Positions 36,982 to 45,133 of a DNA stretch of 64,000 nt are shown in pieces. The translations under genes and the position numbers were made by a program. Under the pieces are notes generated by a model, which saw nothing but the letters and a program-made list of their open reading frames with translations, did no database searches and was not told the origin of the DNA. The first letter of the stretch is position 1, and each line of letters begins with the position of its first letter. The DNA is from Acetobacter peroxydans (lineage in GTDB: Bacteria; Pseudomonadota; Alphaproteobacteria; Acetobacterales; Acetobacteraceae): assembly GCF_006539345.1 (NCBI RefSeq), contig NZ_BJMV01000008.1, positions 1 through 64,000 of the forward strand, read 5' to 3'.

Positions 36982-37734
36982 TCAGCCTGCCTTATGGTGG
37001 GCCAGACCAATCCGCCGGGACGGATCACCCCGGAAAGAAGCCCGCCCCGCATGGGTCAGAGAAATGGACGTATCCAGCCAGACCTCACCGCCAATGGCGC
37101 TCCATCGGCGGCAGAACGTGAAATCCTCGCTCAGATAGGTGCCGGTTTCAGGATCGATGCTGCCATCGAACAGGGCATGATATTCCGTCTCGCCCCTGCT
37201 GCCCGCCGCATCGATCCGGCGATAGGCGGTTTCAGGGTAGCTTTTGATCAACATGCCAATCGCCTTCCGGCTGATCATCATGAAACCCGTTCCCGCGTAC
37301 CGCGTTTTCAGCAGCGGCCCCTTTTCCCAGGTCTGGTGCATTTCATCGGTCTCACCCACATACCGGAGCGACGCTGTTTCATGCCCTTCGCCGCGCAACA
37401 CGTTTTCCTGCGTGTCCTTGTCCCAGAAGTGCTGCTTGATCGGGTACATGCCAGCAACCACGTCCTTGTCCGCAGCCAGCAGACGGGCGGGCGCTTCCGC
37501 GGGAAAACCGATATCCGCGTCAATGAACAGAATGTGGGAGGCATCGGAACGGGTGTAAAATTGATGAAGCAGCGTGTTTCTGGCACGACTGATCATCGCG
37601 TCGTCACCAAGAAGAGACAGTGTCATGGGCGTCTGCATGATACTGGTGCAGGCGATGACGGATTCCATGTATTCCTGCGTGACCATCCCCCCGTAACACG
37701 GGGTAGCAATAAAAATCTTCGCGGTCTGTTGCAT
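36982..37734 (-). CDS. GT2-like glycosyltransferase in the motility operon
   Basis: This is a 250-residue cytoplasmic glycosyltransferase-like protein. The N-terminal KIFIATPCYGGMVTQEYMES resembles the nucleotide-binding start of GT-A enzymes, and HILFIDADIGFPAEA holds a DxD metal motif (D-A-D). TYLSEDFTFCRRW could contain the catalytic ED. No membrane segment is present. AGGA lies six bases from the ATG. It sits 18 bases before motB and after fliJ in the same orientation, so it is co-transcribed with motor genes. Acceptor and sugar are unknown; flagellin or another axial protein is a contextual guess. Confidence 0.7.
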   Translation of the reverse strand: MQQTAKIFIATPCYGGMVTQEYMESVIACTSIMQTPMTLSLLGDDAMISRARNTLLHQFYTRSDASHILFIDADIGFPAEAPARLLAADKDVVAGMYPIKQHFWDKDTQENVLRGEGHETASLRYVGETDEMHQTWEKGPLLKTRYAGTGFMMISRKAIGMLIKSYPETAYRRIDAAGSRGETEYHALFDGSIDPETGTYLSEDFTFCRRWSAIGGEVWLDTSISLTHAGRASFRGDPSRRIGLAHHKAG

Positions 37735-37902
37735 GTGTTTTCCTAATCACTCACGGCCAGCAAAACTGGTGCCCTGCCCGATCATATTGCGGTTATTGTA
37801 ACCAGCGATAGCCGTGCAGGCTGACTTTCTCAATAACGAAACATCTTTTCCAAAGCCCGTGTGCCCAGCAGCACATGACCGTCAAACAGACCGGGCCTGG
37901 CC

Positions 37903-38334
37903 TCACCCTATCCCGAACACTCCTCTTACCCGACGCGACAGATCATCCACCTCGTTCTGCTCCCTGCGGGCCTCTTTCTCACGCTCTTCTTCCCGCCACC
38001 GTGCCAGTACGGCCTCAGCAGCCTTCAGGGCGGCATTTGCCTGCGTCAGACCTGCACGCGCCTGATCCGATGCCTGCTGCGCTTCCAGCACAAGCCGGTG
38101 CGCCCGCTCAATGGCGTCCCGCCCGACGGGCAACCAGGTGAGGAAGTCCTCCATACTGGTGTGTCCGGCACTGACTTCGAACTGTTCGCTTTGTAGTTGC
38201 TGCCGACTATGGGCCAGCCTCACCTCGGCAGCACGCTCATGAGCCAGCACGCGCGCCAATTCGGCACGCGCCTGATCCACTTCCGTCTTGCGCAGACGGA
38301 TCAGAGACTGGAGTGCACGAGCCCGGGGGTTCAC
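37903..38334 (-). CDS. fliJ: Flagellar export chaperone FliJ
   Basis: FliJ is a coiled-coil protein that forms the central stalk of the FliI ATPase and helps couple it to the FlhA gate. The 143-residue protein is helical throughout, Ala/Arg/Glu-rich (SLIRLRKTEVDQARAELARV and ARWREEEREKEARREQNEVD), as expected. Its ATG overlaps the fliI stop by four bases, so translation is coupled. Sequence alone is weak for this family, but the position after fliI makes the call reliable. Confidence 0.88.
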   Translation of the reverse strand: MNPRARALQSLIRLRKTEVDQARAELARVLAHERAAEVRLAHSRQQLQSEQFEVSAGHTSMEDFLTWLPVGRDAIERAHRLVLEAQQASDQARAGLTQANAALKAAEAVLARWREEEREKEARREQNEVDDLSRRVRGVFGIG

Positions 38335-39788
38335 CCTGACACCTCGTCAACAGACAACGCACCCCGCAGCGCATCAAAACTTTCCGCCAGAGTGGCCTTT
38401 TCTCCCCGCTGCTGCTTCAGCACGCCTTCAATCGCTGGGGCTACGCGGATGGCTCTGTCAACCTGCGGATCATTGCCGGGGCGATAGGCGCCAAGGCGCA
38501 CCATGTCCTGCATTTCCTCCCAGGTTGAAAGATCACGCCGCGCTTCCAGCACAAGCGCATTCTCTTCTGGCGCGTTGCAGCCCGGCACCGTGCGGGAGAG
38601 AGAACGCAGCACGTTGATAGCCGGGTAGCGCCCCGATTCCGCAATCCGGCGCTCCATGACAACGTGCCCGTCCAGAATACCACGCACGGCATCCGTCACG
38701 GGCTCATTATGGTCGTCGCCTTCCACCAACACCGAGAACATGGCCGTCATCTGCCCGGCCTTACCTTCTGCATCCATCAGGCCGGGGCCTGCGCGTTCAA
38801 GCAGCCTCGGCAACTCAGCAAACACGCTTGGCGGATACCCACGGGTCGCAGGCGGCTCCCCTGAAGACAGACCAATTTCACGCAGGGCCTGACAAAAGCG
38901 GGTCACACTATCCATAAGCATCAGAACGGATTTGCCCTGATCACGGAAATACTCCGCCGCCGCCATGGCCGCGTAGGCCGCCTCACGCCGCATCAGAGGC
39001 GAGGTATCGGATGTCGCCACCACCACAACGGACTTGGCCAGCCCCTCCGGCCCCAGATCATCTTCAACAAATTCGCGCACTTCGCGGCCACGTTCACCCA
39101 CAAGGGCAATCACCGCGACATCACACGCGGTATTCCGCGCGAGCATACCCATAAGGGTGGATTTCCCCACACCCGAACCTGCAAACAGGCCCAGACGTTG
39201 CCCCTCACGGCAGGTGGCAAACAGGTTCAACGCCCGCACACCCAGATCAATCCTTGGCCCAAGACGCGCACGCAAAGCCGCCTCCGGCGGGGGGGCATGG
39301 AGTTTCTGCACCACACCGCCGGGCGCAAGCGGCCCCTTGCCGTCCATGGGGCGGCCCATAGGGTCCACGACCCGCCCTTTCCAGGATTCGTTAACCAGCA
39401 GAGCACCCCCTGCCCGCCGCCGCCGCTCCTCTGGGCCGAACATCTGGAACGTGGCCCGACATCCCGAACCAATCCCCTCGAGCGAGCCAAATGGCATGGC
39501 AATGGCAATATCGCCCTGAAAGGCTACGATTTCCGCTTCAGTCTCGCGCCCGTCCAACCCGAGAACGCGCACGCGATCACCCACGCCCGTAAAATCACGC
39601 AGGCCGCTCAGAGAGATGGAAAGTCCTGAAAGCCCCGTAACCCGGCCCTCAAGCACGCCGATAGGCACCTCGTCATGCTTCTGCCCCACCGCATGGCGGA
39701 TCGCGTCGAGCATATCGGGCACGCCGACAGCCTGGGCGGCTGCATCTGACTGCCCGGCGCCTTCGCCCTTCATCGCGCCAGGCTCCAT
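38331..39788 (-). CDS. fliI: Flagellar export ATPase FliI
   Basis: FliI is the hexameric ATPase of flagellar type III export, related to the F1 beta subunit. Walker A is GLFAGSGVGKSTLMGML near residue 204, followed by ALVGERGREVREFVEDDLG, and Walker B is VLMLMDSVTRFCQALREIGL. A second ATG five codons in has TGGAG nine bases before it, so the start may be there. The length is 485 residues. fliH, the usual regulator, is not adjacent. Downstream overlap with fliJ defines a fliIJ unit. Confidence 0.96.
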   Translation of the reverse strand: MEPGAMKGEGAGQSDAAAQAVGVPDMLDAIRHAVGQKHDEVPIGVLEGRVTGLSGLSISLSGLRDFTGVGDRVRVLGLDGRETEAEIVAFQGDIAIAMPFGSLEGIGSGCRATFQMFGPEERRRRAGGALLVNESWKGRVVDPMGRPMDGKGPLAPGGVVQKLHAPPPEAALRARLGPRIDLGVRALNLFATCREGQRLGLFAGSGVGKSTLMGMLARNTACDVAVIALVGERGREVREFVEDDLGPEGLAKSVVVVATSDTSPLMRREAAYAAMAAAEYFRDQGKSVLMLMDSVTRFCQALREIGLSSGEPPATRGYPPSVFAELPRLLERAGPGLMDAEGKAGQMTAMFSVLVEGDDHNEPVTDAVRGILDGHVVMERRIAESGRYPAINVLRSLSRTVPGCNAPEENALVLEARRDLSTWEEMQDMVRLGAYRPGNDPQVDRAIRVAPAIEGVLKQQRGEKATLAESFDALRGALSVDEVSG

Positions 39789-39828
39789 CAGAGCTGCACC
39801 GGAACAGATACACCCAACTGCCTATACA

Positions 39829-41580
39829 TTAGAACAGGGCGGAATAGAGGCTGCTTGAACCACTGGATGAACCGCTGACATCAAACAGAGCGACAATCCC
39901 TTCACTGCTGTTGCTGCCACCGAACAGATCCATGGTGCTCAGCGCATCGCTGGAAGTCTGCGGATTGATCTGTAGCATCGCCAGATACTGCTCCGCATAT
40001 TTTTTGATCCCGTCAGCCGTGGTGAACTGCGAAAAATCGATCTTGCCGGTCAGCATCTGCACCTGCTGGCTATAATCGAGCGCACCAATCTGATCGGGAT
40101 TGTACCCCAGAACCGTTTCCACCACTTTGAGCAGCGTTGAGTCTGACATAACCTGAGCCAGCGTAGTCACACCGCTGATCTTGCGAGTAAAATACAGCGC
40201 ATTACCCACACCATCTTTCTGGTTGGCCTTGCTCTGCTCGTACTGCGTCTGCTCAAAATCATCGACCAGCGTTGTCATATCCACACCGTCGTAACTGGTG
40301 GTGGCGCTGGGATTGGTCAGCGTGGATTCCGTTGTTTTCTGGCTGGTGGACAGGGTGGGCGACTCCAGATTGATCGAATAGGTCGTGCCACCCATAACCG
40401 CCGTCAGGGCTGGAACCTTGGTCGTGGACAGACCATTGACCGAATAGACATTGCCCAAGGCGTCAAAAGAAACCGAGTAAACGGATGAACTGGTGACAGA
40501 AGAGGAATCGTAGGGATTAACCACCGAGACGCTCCAAGTCGAATTAGCCGTCTGCGTCCACTTCACGGACAGGTAATTGCGGGCGGATGCGGGAATGTTA
40601 TCGGCGTCATCAAGCGCCTGATCGGGGTCGAGCGGCGAGGATAGATAGGACTGACCGGTGCCCGTGGTTGAGCCCACCACAACAGGACTCATGGTCAGGG
40701 ACGTACCTGAACCACTCATGCTTTGCGCCTGAGAGACGCTGGCCTTCTGGGTGTCGCTGGTCGCCATGACAGTACCGCTCTTGGTGCTGTCCACTGTGCC
40801 CAGAACAAGCTTGATATTCTGAGTTTTGCCGTCCCCTCCTGTCAGAGTAACAGGAAAAAACGCTGTCAGATCCTTGCTCGATGAATTTACGACGCTGTCA
40901 CCGGAAACCGCGTTGGACACAGAGGCAATGGAACCGTCGGTATTGAAAGTCACATTGTAACTGTTCGTACCCACAGCACCCTTGCCATCCGCATCATAGG
41001 CACTGACATTCCACGAAAGCGGATTGGTAGTGCTTCGTGTCCATTGCAGGGCTACCTGCGTGGCATTCCCCGACGCATCATAGGTGGTCACCCCGGCCGT
41101 TGTATAACTGTCCTGCGTGCTGCTGGAAGACGGCAGGATTGCGTTCAAGGTCAGTTCCGTCGTTTTCGTCGGAGCCGCTGTTACGCTCACCTTGCTATCG
41201 CTCGTCGTGAACGGCGAAACCGTGGAGACGCCATCATGCTCGCTCCACACGGCAAACGCCTTGGCGAAAGCCTGCCAGCTCGTATTCTTGGATTTAGCTG
41301 CCAACGAGGTGGAGGAAGACGGATCCTGCGTGAGCAGATCCTTAATAACCGCCGTCTGACCTGACAGCGAACTAAGACCATAAGCCCCCAGCACAACCTG
41401 AAGCACCGAGTAATTCTTCAGCAGACCATCGACGGTCGTGATAGACCCAGCATCTTTCTCGAAGGTTGCGATTTCGTTCGCCGTGGCGGCATCGGTTTTG
41501 GCGTAGGTCTGCGCAGCCGTAACCTCGTCCTTCTGGGCGATGAGAAAGCTCGTAATAGGGGAGACAGTGCTGATGGCCAT
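39829..41580 (-). CDS. DUF1217 flagellar protein with two inserted hook-like (FlgE D2) domains
   Basis: This 583-residue protein has no Cys. Residues about 1-120 (TSFLIAQKDEVTAAQTYAKT, ITTVDGLLKNYSVLQVVLGA) and about 430-540 (NALYFTRKISGVTTLAQVMS, LLKVVETVLGYNPDQIGALD) match DUF1217, a domain known from rhizobial flagellar loci. Between them lie two tandem beta-rich units of about 140 residues. These resemble the D2 units of the FlgE at 54-55.7 kb: DSYTTAGVTTYDASGNATQV here against QTYTTAPTTVYDSSGTAHQI there, both followed by QWT/VWT, then YDADG. I infer an exported axial or hook-associated protein. It heads the fliI-fliJ-GT-motB-motA-fliK-flgD block, downstream of a perfect CtrA-type site. 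Confidence 0.75.
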   Translation of the reverse strand: MAISTVSPITSFLIAQKDEVTAAQTYAKTDAATANEIATFEKDAGSITTVDGLLKNYSVLQVVLGAYGLSSLSGQTAVIKDLLTQDPSSSTSLAAKSKNTSWQAFAKAFAVWSEHDGVSTVSPFTTSDSKVSVTAAPTKTTELTLNAILPSSSSTQDSYTTAGVTTYDASGNATQVALQWTRSTTNPLSWNVSAYDADGKGAVGTNSYNVTFNTDGSIASVSNAVSGDSVVNSSSKDLTAFFPVTLTGGDGKTQNIKLVLGTVDSTKSGTVMATSDTQKASVSQAQSMSGSGTSLTMSPVVVGSTTGTGQSYLSSPLDPDQALDDADNIPASARNYLSVKWTQTANSTWSVSVVNPYDSSSVTSSSVYSVSFDALGNVYSVNGLSTTKVPALTAVMGGTTYSINLESPTLSTSQKTTESTLTNPSATTSYDGVDMTTLVDDFEQTQYEQSKANQKDGVGNALYFTRKISGVTTLAQVMSDSTLLKVVETVLGYNPDQIGALDYSQQVQMLTGKIDFSQFTTADGIKKYAEQYLAMLQINPQTSSDALSTMDLFGGSNSSEGIVALFDVSGSSSGSSSLYSALF

Positions 41581-41662
41581 CCATCCAATCCTTTATCCCT
41601 GATCGCGACCGCAGACTGAACGCCCGGCTGCTGCTTAATCCTTAAGGCGACTAACATACGCC

Positions 41663-41682
41663 GGTTAACAAGAGGTTAACCA
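41663..41682. promoter_or_regulatory. CtrA-consensus palindrome before the DUF1217-fliI operon
   Basis: GGTTAAC-AAGAG-GTTAACC is a perfect inverted repeat and equals TTAA-N7-TTAAC (41665-41680), the CtrA binding consensus. It lies about 85-100 bases upstream of the DUF1217 gene start, in a 172-base gap with no other feature. The CtrA-like regulator encoded at 31.2 kb is the obvious candidate ligand; a canonical CtrA elsewhere is the alternative. Confidence 0.7.
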
Positions 41683-41752
41683 ACTTCCCCCTTATCCCGC
41701 TCTGACCTCGGAAAATCATAGGGAAGAAGGACGCTCGCGCGCGCACTTTTCC

Positions 41753-42646
41753 TCAGGCAGGAACCACCATAAGCCGCCGCGCCAGCAGGTCGGCATTGCA
41801 CCGCGCAGCGCCACCACGCACAGATGGCGAATAGCCGGCATAAGTTAATGCCAGACCACAGGCGGCAGCCGTAATGATGCTGCCGATCCGCCCTGCCTGA
41901 TCGAGCTTGGTGGCGATCATCCGCTCCGCTCCGAGCTGTCGGTACGCGGCCGCGGTATCTGCCGCCTCCTCCGCATCCATGCCCGCAGGCACCACCACGA
42001 CAGGAGAACAGCCAGTCTGTTCGATCACCTCACGTATGGGCGCCAGACCGCCAGACGTGTAAACACCGCCCTCGGGCAGGTCGAGCAGCACCGGCTGCGC
42101 ACCCCCCTTATGCGCCATGATAGCCCGCGCCACTTCAGCCGTTTCCGCACGAAATACCGGCACGCCGTAAGGCTTGAGCCATGCCGTCAGACGCGCGGCC
42201 CCTTCAGGCGCGGCCTCACACGCAATCACGAGGGGGGCTGCATCCACATGCCGTTCGCGCAGAACGTGACTAACCGCCATTCTGGCCAGCGCCAGCGTCT
42301 GCCCCCCACCAGATGGCCCACAAAAAGCCAGCGGCTTACCTTTCTCCAGTGCCAATGGTGCAAATGTCAGCAAGCGGCCAAGGGCGGCAGGCAAATCCCC
42401 GTCTGCCAGCACGGCCGCCAAGGGAGCAGGCAACACGTGCCAGGCCAGCACGTCACGCAAGGTCATGCCATCAGGAAGCGCCTCCATGGTGAAAGGCCGC
42501 CTTCCAACCCAACTCGGCGCCACCGCTGCGGCCTCGCCGGCCCGCACGGCATCCCGCCGACCGGAGGCACGCCGCCCACCCCCCGCCTTCCGGGTACGAA
42601 AGCGCCCCTGCGCAAGCTCGGTATGAGACAGAGCCTTATCCCTCAT
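41753..42646 (-). CDS. flhF: FlhF-like SRP-type GTPase with defective P-loop
   Basis: FlhF is an SRP-family GTPase that sets flagellar position or number. Here the G-domain is recognisable but degenerate. The P-loop is GPSGGGQT (110-117), with Gln116 where the invariant Lys of GxxGxGKT should be. The DTAGR switch is replaced by LLDLPEGG, while ATKLDQAGRIGSIITAA keeps the TKLD guanine-specificity motif and the closing segment. At 297 residues it is shorter than typical FlhF (about 380-450), with an Arg/Gly-rich N-terminus. It directly follows flhA (16 bases), the usual neighbour. GTP hydrolysis is unlikely; it may act as a scaffold. Confidence 0.78.
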   Translation of the reverse strand: MRDKALSHTELAQGRFRTRKAGGGRRASGRRDAVRAGEAAAVAPSWVGRRPFTMEALPDGMTLRDVLAWHVLPAPLAAVLADGDLPAALGRLLTFAPLALEKGKPLAFCGPSGGGQTLALARMAVSHVLRERHVDAAPLVIACEAAPEGAARLTAWLKPYGVPVFRAETAEVARAIMAHKGGAQPVLLDLPEGGVYTSGGLAPIREVIEQTGCSPVVVVPAGMDAEEAADTAAAYRQLGAERMIATKLDQAGRIGSIITAAACGLALTYAGYSPSVRGGAARCNADLLARRLMVVPA

Positions 42647-42661
42647 ACGCTACGCGACAGA

Positions 42662-44875
42662 TCATGCAATCGTGGCAATCGTCTTGATCTTGGCACGCGG
42701 GTAAATTTCCGTCTGCGCAAGAACCGACACGGCAGGGCGTACTCGCTCCACGATCGAACGCATGGATTCACGCAGCGGCGCGGAGACCACAACCACTGGC
42801 ACCTCGCCATTATTGGCCAGCGAATTGAAGACTTCGCGCAGACTGGTGACAAAACGGTTCAGAATAGTAGGCGGCATGGCCAGACGCCGCTCCTCGCCCT
42901 GCCCGGTCAGATGCGTAAGGAATTCACTTTCCCAATCAGGAGAAAGCGTAATCATGGGGATATAACCACCCGGCCCCATCAGCGCGTTGCATATCTGTCG
43001 CGCCAGACGCACGCGCACGTGGCTGGAAATGGCAGGCACGGTGCGCATACCAAGGCCGCTGGCCTCCTGAATGCTTTCAAGGATGGTCGGCAGATCTCGG
43101 ATAGAGACGCGCTCGGCAAGCAGCGACTGCAAAACCCGCTGGATGGTACTGAGCGTCACCTGCGACGGCACCAGATCATTAACCAGCTTCTGCTGCTCTC
43201 GCGGCAGATCATCCAGCAGGGACTGCGTGGCTACATAAGTCAGAAGGTCGGGCAGGTTCTGCCGCACCAGCTCGCTCAGATGCGTAACCATAACGCTGGC
43301 CGGGTCCACCACCGTGCATTTCAGGGCGATGGCCGTGTTCTTCATGGCCGTGTCGATCCACACCGCCGGCAGGCCAAAGGCGGGCTCGGTTGTCTTCTCG
43401 CCCGGCAGTGGCGGCGCCGTGCCAGCGGGACTCATGGCCATAAGGCGACCGGGCTTGACCTCGCCCGTACCAATCTCGATTTCCTTGAGCTTGATCACAT
43501 AACGCTCGGGCGGTAGCAGAATATTATCCTGAATACGGATTGGCGGAGTAACAAAGCCCATTTCGGTCGCGATTGTCCGGCGCAGCGCCTTGATCTGCTC
43601 CGTCAGTTGCGAGTTCTCGCCAGCTGTCAGCGGCAGCAGCCCAAAGCCCAACTCAAGCCGCAGCAGGTCGAGCTTGAGTACATCGGAAATCGGGGCGGTG
43701 GTCGGCTGCTGTGTAGCGGCAACCTCCGTCACGTCGCCATCCGCATCCTTGGTGGGGTCATTACGGCGCATCCATGCCCCGGTACCAGCCACGGCGGCAA
43801 TCGCCAGAAACGGCAGGGCAGGCAGGCCTGGCAGAAGAGCAAAACAGGCCGAGAGCACCGCCGCCATGGCCATGGGCTTGGGATTACCCGCCAACTGACG
43901 CACCAGCGTGACGTCTGCCGAACCATCCGTGCCGCCCTTGGTCACAACAATACCGGCGGCGGTAGATACCAGCAGGGCGGGAATCTGCGAGACCAGACCA
44001 TCACCCACGGTCAGGGTGGTAAAGGTGCTGGCCGCCTCGCTCAGCGGCATTTCATACCGCAGCACCCCGATAGCCAAACCGCCGACGATATTGATGGCCG
44101 TAATGATGATGCCCGCGATCGCATCCCCCCGCACGAACTTGGCGGCACCGTCCATGGCACCGTAGAACGCGCTTTCCTCTTCCAGTTCCTTGCGCTTCTG
44201 GCGGGCGGCGCGGTCATTGATGGCACCGGACGAGAGATCGGCATCAATGGCCATCTGCTTGCCGGGCATGGAGTCCAGGAAGAAGCGCGCCGCGACTTCC
44301 GCAATACGGCCAGACCCCTTGGTGATGACCATGAAGTTCACCACCAGCAGGATACAGAAGACAATGCCGCCGATAACGACATCGCCCCCCATCAGAAAGC
44401 CACCAAAGGCCGCCACCACATGCCCGGCGGCGTAAACACCCTCGCTGCCGTGACTGAGAATGAGCCGGGTTGTGGCAATTTCCAGGGAGAGACGCAGCAG
44501 TGTCGTCAGCAGCAGCAGCGTGGGAAAGGAGGTAAAGTCCAGTGGCCGCTCAAGAAACAGCGCCACCATGAGAATCAGCACCGAGGCGGTAATGGAAACG
44601 GACAACCCCAGATCGAGCACAAAAGTCGGCAGCGGAATGATCAGGATCGACAGCAGAAGCAGAACGCCAAGCGCCAGCCCCACGTCGGTTCCGGGAATCA
44701 GGGTCTTGCCGACTGTTTTCCACGGAAGGTCACGCCAGCCGCCATTGCGCAGCAGCCCCGCCGAGCGCCCGAACTCCCGCGAGGCATCCGCCAGCTTCTG
44801 ACGCGCCGCAGCACTCTGGGCCACCAGCTTGTTACCAGCCGATTTCCGGGCCGGGGTGCCTTCGGCTGTATTCAA
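42662..44875 (-). CDS. flhA: Flagellar export gate protein FlhA
   Basis: FlhA forms the nonameric ring of the flagellar export gate and docks chaperone-substrate complexes. The N-terminal half has about eight TM segments; the FHIPEP signature region is LLLTTLLRLSLEIATTRLIL, followed by MPGKQMAIDADLSSGAINDR. The cytoplasmic C-terminal domain ends with SVLAQTEIYPRAKIKTIATIA. The length is 737 residues, with a basal N-terminal extension of about 50 residues. The start appears to be TTG, with AGGGAA nine bases upstream; no in-frame ATG or GTG is near. flhF follows on the same strand. Confidence 0.96.
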   Translation of the reverse strand: MNTAEGTPARKSAGNKLVAQSAAARQKLADASREFGRSAGLLRNGGWRDLPWKTVGKTLIPGTDVGLALGVLLLLSILIIPLPTFVLDLGLSVSITASVLILMVALFLERPLDFTSFPTLLLLTTLLRLSLEIATTRLILSHGSEGVYAAGHVVAAFGGFLMGGDVVIGGIVFCILLVVNFMVITKGSGRIAEVAARFFLDSMPGKQMAIDADLSSGAINDRAARQKRKELEEESAFYGAMDGAAKFVRGDAIAGIIITAINIVGGLAIGVLRYEMPLSEAASTFTTLTVGDGLVSQIPALLVSTAAGIVVTKGGTDGSADVTLVRQLAGNPKPMAMAAVLSACFALLPGLPALPFLAIAAVAGTGAWMRRNDPTKDADGDVTEVAATQQPTTAPISDVLKLDLLRLELGFGLLPLTAGENSQLTEQIKALRRTIATEMGFVTPPIRIQDNILLPPERYVIKLKEIEIGTGEVKPGRLMAMSPAGTAPPLPGEKTTEPAFGLPAVWIDTAMKNTAIALKCTVVDPASVMVTHLSELVRQNLPDLLTYVATQSLLDDLPREQQKLVNDLVPSQVTLSTIQRVLQSLLAERVSIRDLPTILESIQEASGLGMRTVPAISSHVRVRLARQICNALMGPGGYIPMITLSPDWESEFLTHLTGQGEERRLAMPPTILNRFVTSLREVFNSLANNGEVPVVVVSAPLRESMRSIVERVRPAVSVLAQTEIYPRAKIKTIATIA

Positions 44876-45133
44876 GTTTCACGTTTCCCTTAAAAATGGC
44901 ATGGCGTTGCGTCATAGCGGCTCCACACCATTCTGCCGAGCCTGCGGAACCTCCGCGCAGGGCACGGACAACCTTTTCCTACCAGAAAGCGCGGCCATCA
45001 CCAATGCAGAACTGCGTTCGGGCACGCACCCTTTCATGCATGACGCTGGCATGACAGAAACGGGCTCTTCCGGTTATGGTATGGTGGATTACGAACCCTC
45101 CGCCGGTTCCAACACAGACAGGACGCATCAAGC

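Noticed and set aside
36430-37746. 438-codon open frame on the plus strand
   Set aside because: It is antisense to motB and the GT2-like gene, with shadow-type composition.
43607-44893. 428-codon open frame on the plus strand
   Set aside because: It is antisense to flhA, with Gln/Arg/His/Gly-rich composition and no family features; a shadow of a strongly conserved gene.
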